Positions 20,501 to 29,672 are shown, numbered from the stretch's first letter. The stretch: 64,000 bases of DNA from Reichenbachiella agarivorans (GCF_025502585.1 NZ_CP106679.1:1891501-1955500), one strand, 5' to 3'. Notes: generated by a model from the letters alone, not told the origin. Translations and numbers: made by a program.

Positions 20501-20763
20501 TACGATTTTCTGTAGTAGTTGGCAATTGAGCCTTGTTTGATTTCTAAAATAGATGCCGAACCGTAGTTGGTACTTGAATTGGCTCCTCCTTTGACATACG
20601 CATCGTCTATGGCAGTCAGAGAGACAGGATTTGAAATGTCTAATACAGCTCTTGTCATAAGATTGGCTGTACTCATGTAGGTAGTTGGTTCTGTTGCATA
20701 TCCAGGTCGGATGACTAGAAATATCAAAGCAATTAGAACCTTTGCTTGAAAAATTGGTTTCAT
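17551..20763 (-). CDS. T9SS-secreted beta-helix protein with DNRLRE and FN3 modules; candidate polysaccharide lyase
   Basis: 1070 residues: signal peptide, DNRLRE domain (about 45-200; hallmark DDAYVKGG and WDESTVTWDNAPA), FN3 (about 203-293), second DNRLRE (about 297-458), a right-handed parallel beta-helix (about 468-974) and a T9SS type A sorting domain starting at NIYPNP and ending YSKLLVR. The beta-helix part is strongly paralogous to the protein at 31403-32995, sharing NASYPFNCD/NASYPYNCD, the DASGFDSDY motif and the following KNTIIQYNYSH stretch. Beta-helices are the commonest polysaccharide-lyase fold, and this locus makes unsaturated-uronate processing enzymes without an obvious lyase, so lyase activity is a reasonable hypothesis. 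It is the third gene of the leftward operon. Confidence 0.8.
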   Translation of the reverse strand: MKPIFQAKVLIALIFLVIRPGYATEPTTYMSTANLMTRAVLDISNPVSLTAIDDAYVKGGANSSTNYGSASILEIKQGSIANYYRKSYVKFDLSSLTTADSAVVRLYTNSSGSVPIVVYKTSNSWDESTVTWDNAPALGTAIATTVIGSTNQYYDWDVSAYIQDNLGSTISFAFYDASASNTTVEFSSKEGANAPKLIVYCSPPVDPTSLTATVASSSAIDLSWSDNADNETGYKVERKAGAGAFAEIASLGANSTSYSDAGLSSLTYYTYRVSAYNVGGSSYSNEANETTLGTPITYTYDVSEDAFVKGGTNADTNYGSDSNLEVKQGSTANFFRKSFLKFDLSNQGLTTVSQATVRVYANSVSATTITAFELSDAWSEHTVTWNSAPSDGSSITSEALSTENVYYEFDVTAYVQSQISGDGVVSVSLWDASATNKIVNFNSNDAATNRPELVIETFTTTADPSGITGYFVDGINGNDANDGLTEATAWKTFTNVNATTFAANDTILLKAGNTWFEPFYPKGSGTSGNPIVLTSYGVGPLPIIDAQGAILSGFSSSASLILYNQEYWEITNVHVKNYAAHEGESPLLKNAIAITGNNAGTLHDINISNIEVSEVNGKLDTRTNGGIAYLIRGTDGTPVPTNFDGVKIENCYIHDVSNCGVFTDSRWDTRDQFTSFGQTTLDGSTNDWYPSYNIEVRNNRFERTGGNGMVLRVADGPLVEYNTFYMCGLYTTGNASYPFNCDNALWQYNEASHTVYNEGDADASGFDSDYYCKNTIIQYNYSHDNDYGSLLITSRGESARNFNVGTIVRYNVFENDGHHMIRVSGTPTNSHVYNNVFYVGEDLDGMEVLWHKNWGGYSDSTFYSNNIFYIEGSNSVYDFELSTNNFFDHNIFYGNHDSTEPTDANKITANPLFVNPGTGGFGFGTLDGYQLQSGSPAINAGANITGNGGFDFWGNTLSDSYTDIGAFEYDNPSARLFKVAVDEVVAHANQLNIYPNPLSHGVLTIDLKGYTDVNQVEIMISDLTGQMMYKTTIQNQSTIELDMHHLQRNSTYIVHVTSGQTVNYSKLLVR

Positions 20764-20905
20764 TTTGTATAAGTTTTAAATAGTAATTTATTTATGCTGT
20801 TGTGTGAATAAGACTGAATAATCCGGATTAGATTTTAAGTCTCTGCTGTAAGGTTTTTGATCAAGGTGTTGCATATATCGTAGCACCTTATGGGAGAGTA
20901 AAGAA

Positions 20906-20940
20906 TGGTATGTGGAGAACGAGTCGTTCTCCACATACCA
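20906..20940 (-). terminator. Intercistronic 15-bp perfect hairpin
   Basis: TGGTATGTGGAGAAC / GTTCTCCACATACCA around a GAGTC loop, 25 bp after the sulfatase stop. No T run follows on the minus strand, so an RNA-stability or partial-termination role is as likely as full termination. Confidence 0.6.
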
Positions 20941-20964
20941 GATAGCTAATTCTGATGAGTTAGA

Positions 20965-23433
20965 TTAGCGCACAATCAGTTTTGATATGGTTGTAGCCTT
21001 TTGCGTTTTGATTCCAATCACGTATAACCCCTTGGTCAACCACAGGTTTGTATCAATTTTGATCAAACCGATATTTTGTGTTTGATTTTGATAGATTACT
21101 TTGCCTTGCATATCAGTGATGGAGATATCTATTTTTGAGCCATCATGGTTGGGTAAATCTATATAGAGAATACCATCATGAATAGGGTTGGGATAGATGT
21201 TGATTTCTTGGGTGCCAGGTTCTACCTCCAGAAGGATGTCATTGATCTCATCATCATCTTCTTCATCATCATCATTTTCCTCATCTTCGTCATCGCCAGG
21301 TATGATAACAAGCTGTGGATGGTTTCCGAGAGCATCTTTACTGGTAAAGGTGATGTGAGAGTTGTCTGCTGATGGATCGTAGAATCCAAAACTGACCATG
21401 CTTCCTGCATTGTCATGAACATATGAAGTAACATCCCATTCGTAGTATTGCTTGATGTTGCCGATCTGTTGGGTAGATATCTCATTACCCAATGCTGGTG
21501 CATTGTTCCACGTTATGGTTGTTTCATCCCAGTTATTATCAGTTTCGTAGAGCGTAACTGGAGCGGCCTTGGTAGTGGTGGTGTGTACTTTTAGAATGGC
21601 GCTAGACACACTGGTGAAATCTCTCACGTCAAAGGTAAGGAAGGTTTTTCGATAAAAATCTGGATTTCCTCCTTGCTTGACATCCAGATCAGCTTCTAAT
21701 CCAAAATTGGTATCAGCGTATTCTCCACCTCGAATATACGCATCATGTGAGGGGACGAGTGCCGATTCGTCTGTGAACCCAACTACTATACTGTATGTAT
21801 TGGTAGAATTGGTGTCTTCGGAGACCACCACCACTGTGGTTGTTCGCGCTTGTTCATCTCCACTGAGATCAGTTGGAGGAGTAATAGTGACTGTCGAAGC
21901 TGAATTCATAGGGAAAGCTTCTACCGTGATAGTCTCTACTGGGTTGATGAATATACTGTAGTTTTTGAGACCGGGAGAAAAGCTCGTAATAGACTGGCCA
22001 TTGAGCTTGATGTTGTCGAGTTCTGCACTCGCTTCGAGCTCTGCTACGTAACTGTCTACGTCAAAATCATCTCCAGTTTCTGCAACCCAGTCCTTTAGTT
22101 TTTGGCGCATATCTGCTATGTCCGTTTGGTATGCAGGATCATCTGTGACTGGAGTGAGCTCGCCTGGATCGGTAGTGAGATCGTAGAGCTGCTCTCTGTT
22201 TACCCCTTTGTCGAATAGCATATATTTGAATTCGTTGGTTACGACCATTCGGCCGTTGAACTTTCCACCTGTACTGCCTGTGTAGACACTTTGTACATTT
22301 TCAGAAACCACATAGTCCCTCGGAGTAATGGTGCCAGTAGGGGTCGTCAAAGCAGCTGGTGATAGGTCTATGCCATGGAGCGATGCAGGGATGTCGATGC
22401 CTGCAAACTGGAGAATCGTAGGGTACAGATCCAAACCACTGGACACCAATGTAGTATTGTCAATTACACCAGCCTGTGTTTTTCCTTTCCATGAGATGAT
22501 GAAAGGGACATTGACTGATTCTTCATAGAATGACTTTTTTTGATTCCATTTGTGAGCAGCACGCCCGTCACCATGATCAGAGGTATAGATGATCACTGTA
22601 TTTTCTAGCAAGCCTCTACTATCCAGATCATCGACTAAGTCTTCTATTCGCTTGTCAACTTTTTCAAGGAGGCGGTCATACCCATACAAATATTGTCTCC
22701 ACTCTGTATCTGTCCAAGTTTTAGTTGGATGGGAGCTGTAATGTTGGTCATCGGGATCTTGATCTCTTCTAGAGTAGTGTCCTTCGGCTTCATTGAGTGG
22801 GATCTCATAGTTAAAAGGTAGCGGAGGGCATGAAGCCAGATCCATGGCTTCATCTACTTCGCCATCGTGATACTTGTCATTGCCTCCCGAGATATTACGT
22901 GCCAGTTCGCAGGCATCATGGGGGTTGTTGTATGACGTAATCATAAAGAATGGTGAGCTACGTGGTTGATCCAAGAAGGCTTTGCTCTCTTTGTATATGG
23001 TACTGTCATAGTAGTTTTCGTAGTAGGAGTCAAATCCATGCCAATCTTCGATTTCATCTAGTTTGGTGGTGCCTACGTGCCATTTGCCAAAGTAGCCAGT
23101 ATCATACCCAGCATCTTTTAGCGTTTTGCCTACAGAAGTGGCAACAGTTACATCATCGAGTTTGTGTGGCATTACACCTGTGATCATGGACTTGCGTGAA
23201 AATGTACATACCGGATAGGTGACATAACTTTTCGTAAAGAGGGTACCTTCGGCGGCAAGTTTGTCTATCCCTGGAGTGGAAATATGATTGTATCCACGCT
23301 GGGTCATGATTTTTCCAGTGTGCTGATCCGTGATGATTACGATGATATTGGGTAGTGGGTCTTGGGCTCTACTCTGTCGGTAGACAAAGCACAGCAGAAA
23401 TAATAAAAGACTTGTTTTTAAGAATACTTTCAT
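20965..23433 (-). CDS. T9SS-secreted multimodular S1 sulfatase with atypical CTFSR site
   Basis: 822 residues: signal peptide; S1 sulfatase (about 25-480) with Asp36 in ITDQH, Cys76 in PVCTFSRKS and SDHGDGRAAHKWNQKKS; a cadherin-like beta-sandwich (about 490-580); a DNRLRE domain (about 585-740); a highly acidic linker of Asp/Glu; and a T9SS sorting domain starting NIYPNP and ending ISKLIVR. The formylglycine motif has Phe where Pro or Ala is expected. The domain set suggests a large exported sulfatase that acts on polymer outside or on the cell surface. It is not a close paralog of the two CTASR sulfatases in this locus. It is the middle gene of the leftward T9SS operon, between the propeller hydrolase and the beta-helix protein. 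Confidence 0.88.
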   Translation of the reverse strand: MKVFLKTSLLLFLLCFVYRQSRAQDPLPNIIVIITDQHTGKIMTQRGYNHISTPGIDKLAAEGTLFTKSYVTYPVCTFSRKSMITGVMPHKLDDVTVATSVGKTLKDAGYDTGYFGKWHVGTTKLDEIEDWHGFDSYYENYYDSTIYKESKAFLDQPRSSPFFMITSYNNPHDACELARNISGGNDKYHDGEVDEAMDLASCPPLPFNYEIPLNEAEGHYSRRDQDPDDQHYSSHPTKTWTDTEWRQYLYGYDRLLEKVDKRIEDLVDDLDSRGLLENTVIIYTSDHGDGRAAHKWNQKKSFYEESVNVPFIISWKGKTQAGVIDNTTLVSSGLDLYPTILQFAGIDIPASLHGIDLSPAALTTPTGTITPRDYVVSENVQSVYTGSTGGKFNGRMVVTNEFKYMLFDKGVNREQLYDLTTDPGELTPVTDDPAYQTDIADMRQKLKDWVAETGDDFDVDSYVAELEASAELDNIKLNGQSITSFSPGLKNYSIFINPVETITVEAFPMNSASTVTITPPTDLSGDEQARTTTVVVVSEDTNSTNTYSIVVGFTDESALVPSHDAYIRGGEYADTNFGLEADLDVKQGGNPDFYRKTFLTFDVRDFTSVSSAILKVHTTTTKAAPVTLYETDNNWDETTITWNNAPALGNEISTQQIGNIKQYYEWDVTSYVHDNAGSMVSFGFYDPSADNSHITFTSKDALGNHPQLVIIPGDDEDEENDDDEEDDDEINDILLEVEPGTQEINIYPNPIHDGILYIDLPNHDGSKIDISITDMQGKVIYQNQTQNIGLIKIDTNLWLTKGLYVIGIKTQKATTISKLIVR

Positions 23434-23481
23434 AATGTTAAATATTTATTTGTTAATCAGTTGATTATCTCAGTTATATGG

Positions 23482-23508
23482 ATGTGGAGGACGTTTTGTC
23501 CTCCACAT
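23482..23508 (-). terminator. Intercistronic hairpin after the propeller hydrolase
   Basis: ATGTGGAGGAC / GTCCTCCACAT around a 5-nt loop, 29 bp downstream of the stop. It shares the GTGGAG core with the hairpin at 20906, suggesting a recurrent element at the ends of genes in this operon. Confidence 0.6.
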
Positions 23509-23536
23509 TTTTATCAAACCAATATTGAAGAATTTA

Positions 23537-26500
23537 TTATTGCACGATTAGTTTAGATCTTGTTGCGAAATCACTGCTTGTGACAGTTACTACATACATT
23601 CCCTTGGTCAGCCATGTGTTCGTGTTGAGCTGTAGGCTGCCTTGGTTTTGTGTCTGGTTTTGATAGATCATTTTGCCCTGCAAATCAGTAATGGCAATGT
23701 CAACCATGCCACTAGATAGTGGCATGTCAATTGTCAAGACGCTTTTGTTCAATGGATTAGGATAGATGGATACTGTATGCAGATTTGTATCACCGATGGT
23801 TGTGACTACCCCTTCACCTTCACCTTCGCTATCATTATCTTCTTCGTCGACGCTAGGCACAATTATCAGCTCTGGAGTGTTATTCTCAGCTTCTTTGCTG
23901 TTGAACTCGATGGTTTCGTTGCTCGCGTCCAAGTCCCAAAAACCAATCGAAACGATTCGGTCTCCTGCCAATTGCGCTGCTACATAGTCGGTAACATCCA
24001 ATTCGTAGTATGTTTCCTCTGCATCTAGTGCGATATGAGTAATGTAGGACCCATCTGATGGCGCATTGTTCCAGGTAACCATAGACTCTGTCCAAGTATC
24101 GTCCATTTCATAGGCTGTCAAGTTCATAGGCCCTGCTTTGATAGCATATAACCTAAGAGAAGCAGATGTTATATCGTTGAGGTCTTCACCACTCAAATCA
24201 AATTTGACTAAGACCTTGCGATAAAAATCTTCATTGGCGCCCTGCTTTAATTGCAGATCAGCATCAGCACCGTAGTTGATATCAGCATTTACACCTCCTC
24301 TGATGTAGGTATCTTCGGTAGGATTGAAAGAAAGCCTAACAATGACTGCTAGTGTAGTGACAGTTAGCTCGTTGGAGTAGTCAGAGCTTCCAGTACTATT
24401 GTAAGCCACTATTCTGTAAGTATAAGTGGTTTCGCTGCTTAGGCCTGAATCCGTGTAAGCAGAGGCATCAGCAGGCAGGTCGGCGATTTCAGTGAACTCT
24501 CCTTCACCTTCTTTTCTTTCTACTTTATAACCTATTTCATTGCTGGCATGATCTATCCAGGCCAATTCTATTTCATTGTCTATGACAATAGGTGCACTGA
24601 GTGTGCTAGGAGCTATTGGCGCAGACATCATAGTAACTGCACTACTAGTGTTGGAATAGTTGGAGCTTCCAGTACTGTTGTACGCTATTACTCTGTAGGT
24701 ATAGGTAGTTTCGCTGGTAAGCCCCGAATCCGTGTATGCAGATGCATCAGCAGGCACATTGGCGATTTCAGTGAACTCTCCTTCACCTTCTTTTCTTTCT
24801 ATTTTGTAGCCGTTTTCATCACTTGCGTTGTCTGTCCAAGTCAGTGCAATTTCAGTGTCACTTGCTACTACAGCACTGAGTGTTGTGGGGGCTACAGGCA
24901 CTGAAGCACCACTGGTCAATGTAGTGGCAGCAATCTCATGTGAGTAGTTGGAATTACCAATCATATTGTAGGCGATGACTCGGTAAGTGTACGCTGTGCT
25001 ACTGGTCAGCGATAGGTCACTGTACTGGGTTGTATTGGGATCTAAATCAGCTAGTTCTACAAATGATCCACTTCCTTCTTTTCTTTCTATTTTGTAACCC
25101 AACTCGTTGTTGGTATTGTCATTCCAACTCAATTGTATCTCAGTATCAGATGCTACGTGTGCGCTGAGTGCTGTAGGGTCAGCGGGTACTAATGGATCAC
25201 CAGGAATAAGGATTAGTTCTGGATGAAATTCTGCAGCTTCTTTGCTATTGACTCCCATAGTTGCGTTCGAGGCAGCTAGATCCCAAAATCCAATCGAAAT
25301 CAAACTGTCTAGACCTAATTGATCCATAACATAATCGGTAACGTCTACTTCGTAGTACACAAATCTGCCAGCGAGTGAAATTACGTTGATGAGATCACCT
25401 TCTGCTGGTCCGTTGTTCCAGGTGACGGTCGTCTCGTCCCAATTGTCTTGAGTACCATAGAACGAAAGATCCATAGATGCTGAATTGAGCACATATAACC
25501 TCAAAGTGGCCTTTTCTATATTGTTGCCTAAGTCTTCTCCGGTCAAATCAAATTTTACTAAGCCCTTGCGAAAAAAGTCTACATTGCCTCCTTGCTTTAT
25601 TTCTATGAGATCTTCAGTACCATAGTTTACATCACTGTTGCCACCATGAATGTATGCGTCATCAGTAGGCGCATAAGTGAAGCTAATCACAGTTTCCAAA
25701 GTACTAGCTGTTACCTCGCTTGAGTAGCTAGAGTTGCCAGTCGCATTGTAAGCGATTATTCTGTACGTATAGGTAGTTTCACTCGGTAGACCAGTGTCAT
25801 GGTAGTGAGACACATTGGCTCCTAGGTCTGCAATCTCTACAAATGCACCCGCACCTTCTTTTCTTTCTACTTTGTAGCCAGTTTCGTGGGTTGCATTGTC
25901 TGTCCAGCTCAGCTGGATGGCCTCATCCGAAGTAGCATAGGCACTCAATTGACTTGGGTCTGCAGGTACAGCTGCTGTAGTAGTGACCAATTCCAGCTGT
26001 GGTGCATTGACTCCTTCTTTACTACTCAATTTGAGTGTAATGCCATCTTCGGCAGGTAGATATATCACAAGACTGATTTCACCACCAACTTTACTTTTTG
26101 CATACTCTGAAATATTCCAGGAATAATAGGCATTGGCTTCACCTACTTGGGTAGTCGTGATGGCTTCACCTACAACTGGCGCAGTATTCCAGGTGATGGT
26201 GTTTTCGTTCCAGCTGTTGTCAGTGACATATGCAGTGACGGGCAGTGATTTGGTGGAGTTGGTGTATAACTTGACCGCCGCATGCTCTATTGCAGCTACG
26301 CTAGTCAAATCGAATTTTAAGTAAACTTTTCTCAGATTGCTTGTGACACTTGGAGTGTTTTTTACTTCCATTTCTGCTTCTGCTCCATAATTGGTGTCGG
26401 CATTGTTTCCAGCTCTTACATGGGCATCCATCGTAGCGACCACTGTCTGATTGGGTACTGGGGTTTCGTACAGTCGAGCGATACCGAGGGCATCTTCTCC

Positions 26501-27601
26501 CTCTCCAGCATAGACTATATATACTTTGCCATCCGTGTCCTCGAATATATCCGGATCGCGCAATTGGTTTACATCTTCTGGCGCATCCGAAGTTTCGGAG
26601 TTGAGTTTTTCGTGCTCTCCCCCTTCCCATCCAGGATTTGATACCATGATTTCGAAGGGAGGATATGAAGTGTCCCATGTGGTCCAGTCACCTGCACTCA
26701 TGTCTACGGTCGACATTTGTACTCGTTCATTGATCTCTCCTCTTCGGGTGTAAAAAACTTGTAGTTCATCACCTACTACTCTCACTCCTGTGTGTCTTAC
26801 GCGCAGTACATCTGAACCTAATCCATCAATATTTAGAATATCATCCTGAAAAGGGTGATCAGATCGTTTGTCCCAAAGACTATTGGTATAATCCCAGCCA
26901 TCTGGAGCAGTCCAAGGGTCAGCCGGATCCAGTGCTTGGTAAAACTTAGCACCATTGTCTAGGGCATACATTTCTCCCCCATACTCAAATACTCTGAAAT
27001 ATGAGCTACCTAGGAATACTGGCTGTATGTTGTCATAAAACTCCAAACCATAGGGGGAGTAAGAGACATAGGTCACTTGGTCGTTTAGTTCTACTCCATT
27101 TACAAACGTGGAGGAACCAGTGTGGAAATACATGATGATGCGCTGGTTGACATCATCTACATGCACATCTGGTGAGGCCAAGTGATTGTCTTCGATGGAG
27201 ATACCATTGTCTAGATTGATGAATTTGCCTCCATGATCTAGTACCCCTCGGTCTCCTACTGGTACCCCTATCCCTGTCTGGTACAAGTGGTATGGGCCCT
27301 CGATATTAGCAGCCCAGGCCATACGAATATAGTCGTCAGAGTGATGCGCAAAATAGACATAGTATTGGGCGCTCGGGTGTGCACGATTGGCAGGGTCTAT
27401 CCAGTCCGGTACATGGATAATAGATGGGCCATTGATGTTTTCACCCTCAGTGGCGGCACCTAGATCAGCAAACATCTGCTGTGTGATGATAGGTTGGTTG
27501 CTGTTCAACCTGACGACCTCATACGGGGAGCCAGATTGAGACATTGCAAAAGTGAATGATGCCATTAGCATCACAATCATAGTAATTGTTTTCATGTTCA
27601 T
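23537..27601 (-). CDS. T9SS-secreted giant beta-propeller glycosidase with three DNRLRE and four FN3 modules
   Basis: 1354 residues. Signal peptide; a five-bladed-propeller hydrolase-like domain (about 25-370; hallmark GENINGPSIIHVPDW, YYVYFAHHSDDYIRMAWA, HLASPDVHVDD, INERVQMSTVD, NQLRDPDIFED); DNRLRE (about 385-545); FN3; DNRLRE (about 645-800); three FN3 in tandem (about 808-1085); DNRLRE (about 1090-1250); an acidic linker; a T9SS sorting domain starting IYPNP and ending RSKLIVQ. The propeller resembles the GH43/GH117 superfamily, but I cannot name the family. The catalytic part is paralogous to the compact protein at 28473-29624. The binding modules would hold the enzyme on polymer or on the cell wall. 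First gene of the leftward operon. Confidence 0.85.
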   Translation of the reverse strand: MNMKTITMIVMLMASFTFAMSQSGSPYEVVRLNSNQPIITQQMFADLGAATEGENINGPSIIHVPDWIDPANRAHPSAQYYVYFAHHSDDYIRMAWAANIEGPYHLYQTGIGVPVGDRGVLDHGGKFINLDNGISIEDNHLASPDVHVDDVNQRIIMYFHTGSSTFVNGVELNDQVTYVSYSPYGLEFYDNIQPVFLGSSYFRVFEYGGEMYALDNGAKFYQALDPADPWTAPDGWDYTNSLWDKRSDHPFQDDILNIDGLGSDVLRVRHTGVRVVGDELQVFYTRRGEINERVQMSTVDMSAGDWTTWDTSYPPFEIMVSNPGWEGGEHEKLNSETSDAPEDVNQLRDPDIFEDTDGKVYIVYAGEGEDALGIARLYETPVPNQTVVATMDAHVRAGNNADTNYGAEAEMEVKNTPSVTSNLRKVYLKFDLTSVAAIEHAAVKLYTNSTKSLPVTAYVTDNSWNENTITWNTAPVVGEAITTTQVGEANAYYSWNISEYAKSKVGGEISLVIYLPAEDGITLKLSSKEGVNAPQLELVTTTAAVPADPSQLSAYATSDEAIQLSWTDNATHETGYKVERKEGAGAFVEIADLGANVSHYHDTGLPSETTYTYRIIAYNATGNSSYSSEVTASTLETVISFTYAPTDDAYIHGGNSDVNYGTEDLIEIKQGGNVDFFRKGLVKFDLTGEDLGNNIEKATLRLYVLNSASMDLSFYGTQDNWDETTVTWNNGPAEGDLINVISLAGRFVYYEVDVTDYVMDQLGLDSLISIGFWDLAASNATMGVNSKEAAEFHPELILIPGDPLVPADPTALSAHVASDTEIQLSWNDNTNNELGYKIERKEGSGSFVELADLDPNTTQYSDLSLTSSTAYTYRVIAYNMIGNSNYSHEIAATTLTSGASVPVAPTTLSAVVASDTEIALTWTDNASDENGYKIERKEGEGEFTEIANVPADASAYTDSGLTSETTYTYRVIAYNSTGSSNYSNTSSAVTMMSAPIAPSTLSAPIVIDNEIELAWIDHASNEIGYKVERKEGEGEFTEIADLPADASAYTDSGLSSETTYTYRIVAYNSTGSSDYSNELTVTTLAVIVRLSFNPTEDTYIRGGVNADINYGADADLQLKQGANEDFYRKVLVKFDLSGEDLNDITSASLRLYAIKAGPMNLTAYEMDDTWTESMVTWNNAPSDGSYITHIALDAEETYYELDVTDYVAAQLAGDRIVSIGFWDLDASNETIEFNSKEAENNTPELIIVPSVDEEDNDSEGEGEGVVTTIGDTNLHTVSIYPNPLNKSVLTIDMPLSSGMVDIAITDLQGKMIYQNQTQNQGSLQLNTNTWLTKGMYVVTVTSSDFATRSKLIVQ

Positions 27602-27807
27602 GCGTTTTAGAGTTTGTAATTATTGTGTTTTCATGGTCTTTGTCTATAAAGTACCTTCGTGTTGCTATCCGCTTTCGGAAAAACATATTTCATTGAATAA
27701 GAGGTGTTTAGTGCCTGAAATGGCAGCTTGATTCGATGTGTTTGTTATGATTTTCATTTCCATATTTGTATGTTAATAAGAGATAGTCTAACAGAAAGTA
27801 GGCTCAT

Positions 27808-27877
27808 GTTGTATATATGCCACACTGTCGATACAAGGTGCAGTTACATGTATCAATATGACCTGAGGGATGTTACT
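27808..27877 (-). promoter_or_regulatory. Left-facing degenerate operator array for the T9SS operon
   Basis: Read on the minus strand the sites are AGTAAC (27872), TGATAC (27850), TGTATC (27830) and TACAAC (27808), each one mismatch from TGYWAC, at the same 22-20-22 spacing as the perfect arrays. It lies about 205 bp upstream of the gene start at 27601. Confidence 0.45.
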
Positions 27878-28283
27878 TCTAATCAATTCAAATCGATCAA
27901 ATTTTAATGTGCAGCCAACTTTATATGTGTTTGGCGTATGTGCCACCACATATAATCCTGTGCTCAACCATGCCTTGTTTTCACAAAAGGGTTTTGATTG
28001 GAGACATGATATTGATAGATCAATTGTCGTTGTATTATGTGGTGGAATTATCGATTCAACATTGAAGGTGAAATGACGGAGGTTATGAATTTTGCTGTGA
28101 GCGTATGCGGTGATAGTCTATCTGTAACATGGCCTGAGATTATTCATATTCTAGATAGAAAGGAAGTAATTCTAAGTCATGTGAAGATGCTGGTAAACGA
28201 CCAACCGAGATTCTTAAACACTGCCACTTACTCTCGTAGCGTCTAGTTCATAATCACCCATAAAGTCTTTTGGATATTATAAT

Positions 28284-28353
28284 TGTAACATGAGCACGGT
28301 ATAAGTGTTACTTCATTTTGTTCTATGCAACTTGGCACGGGTGAGCTTGCAAC
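28284..28353 (+). promoter_or_regulatory. Right-facing operator array TGYWAC x4 (22-20-22 bp)
   Basis: TGTAAC 28284, TGTTAC 28306, TGCAAC 28326 and TGCAAC 28348; four perfect sites at 22, 20 and 22 bp. It lies about 120 bp upstream of the propeller hydrolase gene at 28473. Confidence 0.7.
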
Positions 28354-28472
28354 TTATCTATGGGATTTCTATTAGGAGAATGTGAGATATTTATGCCACA
28401 AAAGAATGTTGTCCAATAGAAACAGATTCTAAATTTAACTGGGTCAACAAAAGTAGATGTAGGGAATCAAAT

Positions 28473-29624
28473 ATGATGAAGACGAAATTACAAATAGCAA
28501 TAATACCCATGCTTTTGATGGGTTTTGGTTGGGCAAATGTTCATTCACAGGCTAAGTATACAGCCATACGCCAAGAGGCTAGTCAGCCCCTAATCACACA
28601 GCAGATGTTTGCCGAAGTAGGTGTGGAAGGAGAAGGGGAAAATATCAATGGCCCAAGTGTGATCAGAGTTCCTGATTGGATTCGAAAGAAGGATCGTGTC
28701 AACCCTAAGGCACAATACTATATGTATTTTGCACATCATGCGGGAGATTATATTCGTATGGCATGGGCTGCTAATATCGAGGGGCCATGGCATTTGTATC
28801 AAATCGGAGATCAGGTAGCGATGGGGGATCGTGGTGTTTTAGATTTGGGTGATACGGTTATCAGTCTAAACAATGGTGTGGTGATTCCCAACAATCATTT
28901 GGCCTCTCCAGATGTGCATGTAGATGATGTCAACCAGCGCATCATCATGTATTTTCATAGTGGTGCCTCTACCTACGTCAATGGTACCAGAGTGAAAAAA
29001 CAGCTCACTTATGTCTCTTACTCCCCCTATGGTTTGGAGTTTTATGACAACATCCAACCAGTGTTTTTTGGGCCATCTTATTTTAGAGTATTTTCATACA
29101 AAGACAAAATATATGCTCTTGATAACGGAGCTACTCCTTATCGTGCCTTGGATGCAGATGATCCATGGACAGCCCCAGATGGGTTTGATTATACGAACAA
29201 CTTGTGGGAGAAACATCCAGACAATCCATTTCAATTAGACATTTCAGAGCAAGAAGGAAAATCCTTCAACGAATTGAGAATCCGTCATACTGCTGTAAGA
29301 TTGGTAGGAGATGAATTGCATGTGTTCTATTCTAGGCGTGGTGAAATGCAGGAAAGAATACTCATGTCTACCATTGACTTGGGTGTAGGTGATTGGACTC
29401 AATGGGATGCGTCATACCCTCCCGTGGAGATTTTAGCGCCGAGTCCAGGCTGGGAGGGCGGTGACTTGGAACAAGTCCGTTCAAAAACCAGCTCCGCGCC
29501 AGAAAATGTCAATCAGCTCCGTGATCCTTATGTGTTCGAGGATCGAGACGGATCACTCTACCTGTTTTACTCGGGTAGAGGAGAGGATGCCATAGGTATG
29601 GTTGAGATGAAATACACGGAATGA
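28473..29624 (+). CDS. Compact exported beta-propeller glycosidase-like protein
   Basis: 383 residues with a cleavable signal peptide and a single propeller domain paralogous to the N-terminal domain of the 1354-residue protein at 23537. Shared blocks include QPLITQQMFA/QPIITQQMFA, GENINGPS, YFAHHAGDYIRMAWAANIEGP, NNHLASPDVHVDDVNQRI and NVNQLRDP. It has no DNRLRE, FN3 or T9SS domain, so it should act in the periplasm on imported oligosaccharides. The fold suggests the GH43/GH117 superfamily; a conserved His-rich and acidic set (HH in FAHH, D in SPDVH, E or D in RDP) could hold the active site. The bond cleaved is unknown. First gene of the rightward operon, followed 48 bp later by a sulfatase. 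Confidence 0.8.
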   Translation: MMKTKLQIAIIPMLLMGFGWANVHSQAKYTAIRQEASQPLITQQMFAEVGVEGEGENINGPSVIRVPDWIRKKDRVNPKAQYYMYFAHHAGDYIRMAWAANIEGPWHLYQIGDQVAMGDRGVLDLGDTVISLNNGVVIPNNHLASPDVHVDDVNQRIIMYFHSGASTYVNGTRVKKQLTYVSYSPYGLEFYDNIQPVFFGPSYFRVFSYKDKIYALDNGATPYRALDADDPWTAPDGFDYTNNLWEKHPDNPFQLDISEQEGKSFNELRIRHTAVRLVGDELHVFYSRRGEMQERILMSTIDLGVGDWTQWDASYPPVEILAPSPGWEGGDLEQVRSKTSSAPENVNQLRDPYVFEDRDGSLYLFYSGRGEDAIGMVEMKYTE

Positions 29625-29672
29625 GGTTTTGATGTTCGGTGAATTGAGATTTAAACGATTTAAAAGAAGAAA

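Larger units (their letters stand above)
27602..28472. promoter_or_regulatory. Divergent promoter region of the mirrored operons
   Basis: 871 bp without a convincing gene. It contains one operator array facing left (27808-27877, degenerate) and one facing right (28284-28353, perfect), plus an isolated TGTAACA at 28123. Short frames inside it have no signs of being coding. Confidence 0.6.

Noticed and set aside
20764-20905. Operator-like GTTGCA at 20868 before the leftward beta-helix gene
   Set aside because: No second site at 20 or 22 bp; a single match is expected by chance.
27870-28246. Two overlapping short open frames in the divergent promoter region
   Set aside because: No conserved-looking protein pattern; they overlap the operator arrays' surroundings and each other. 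Better explained as chance frames.
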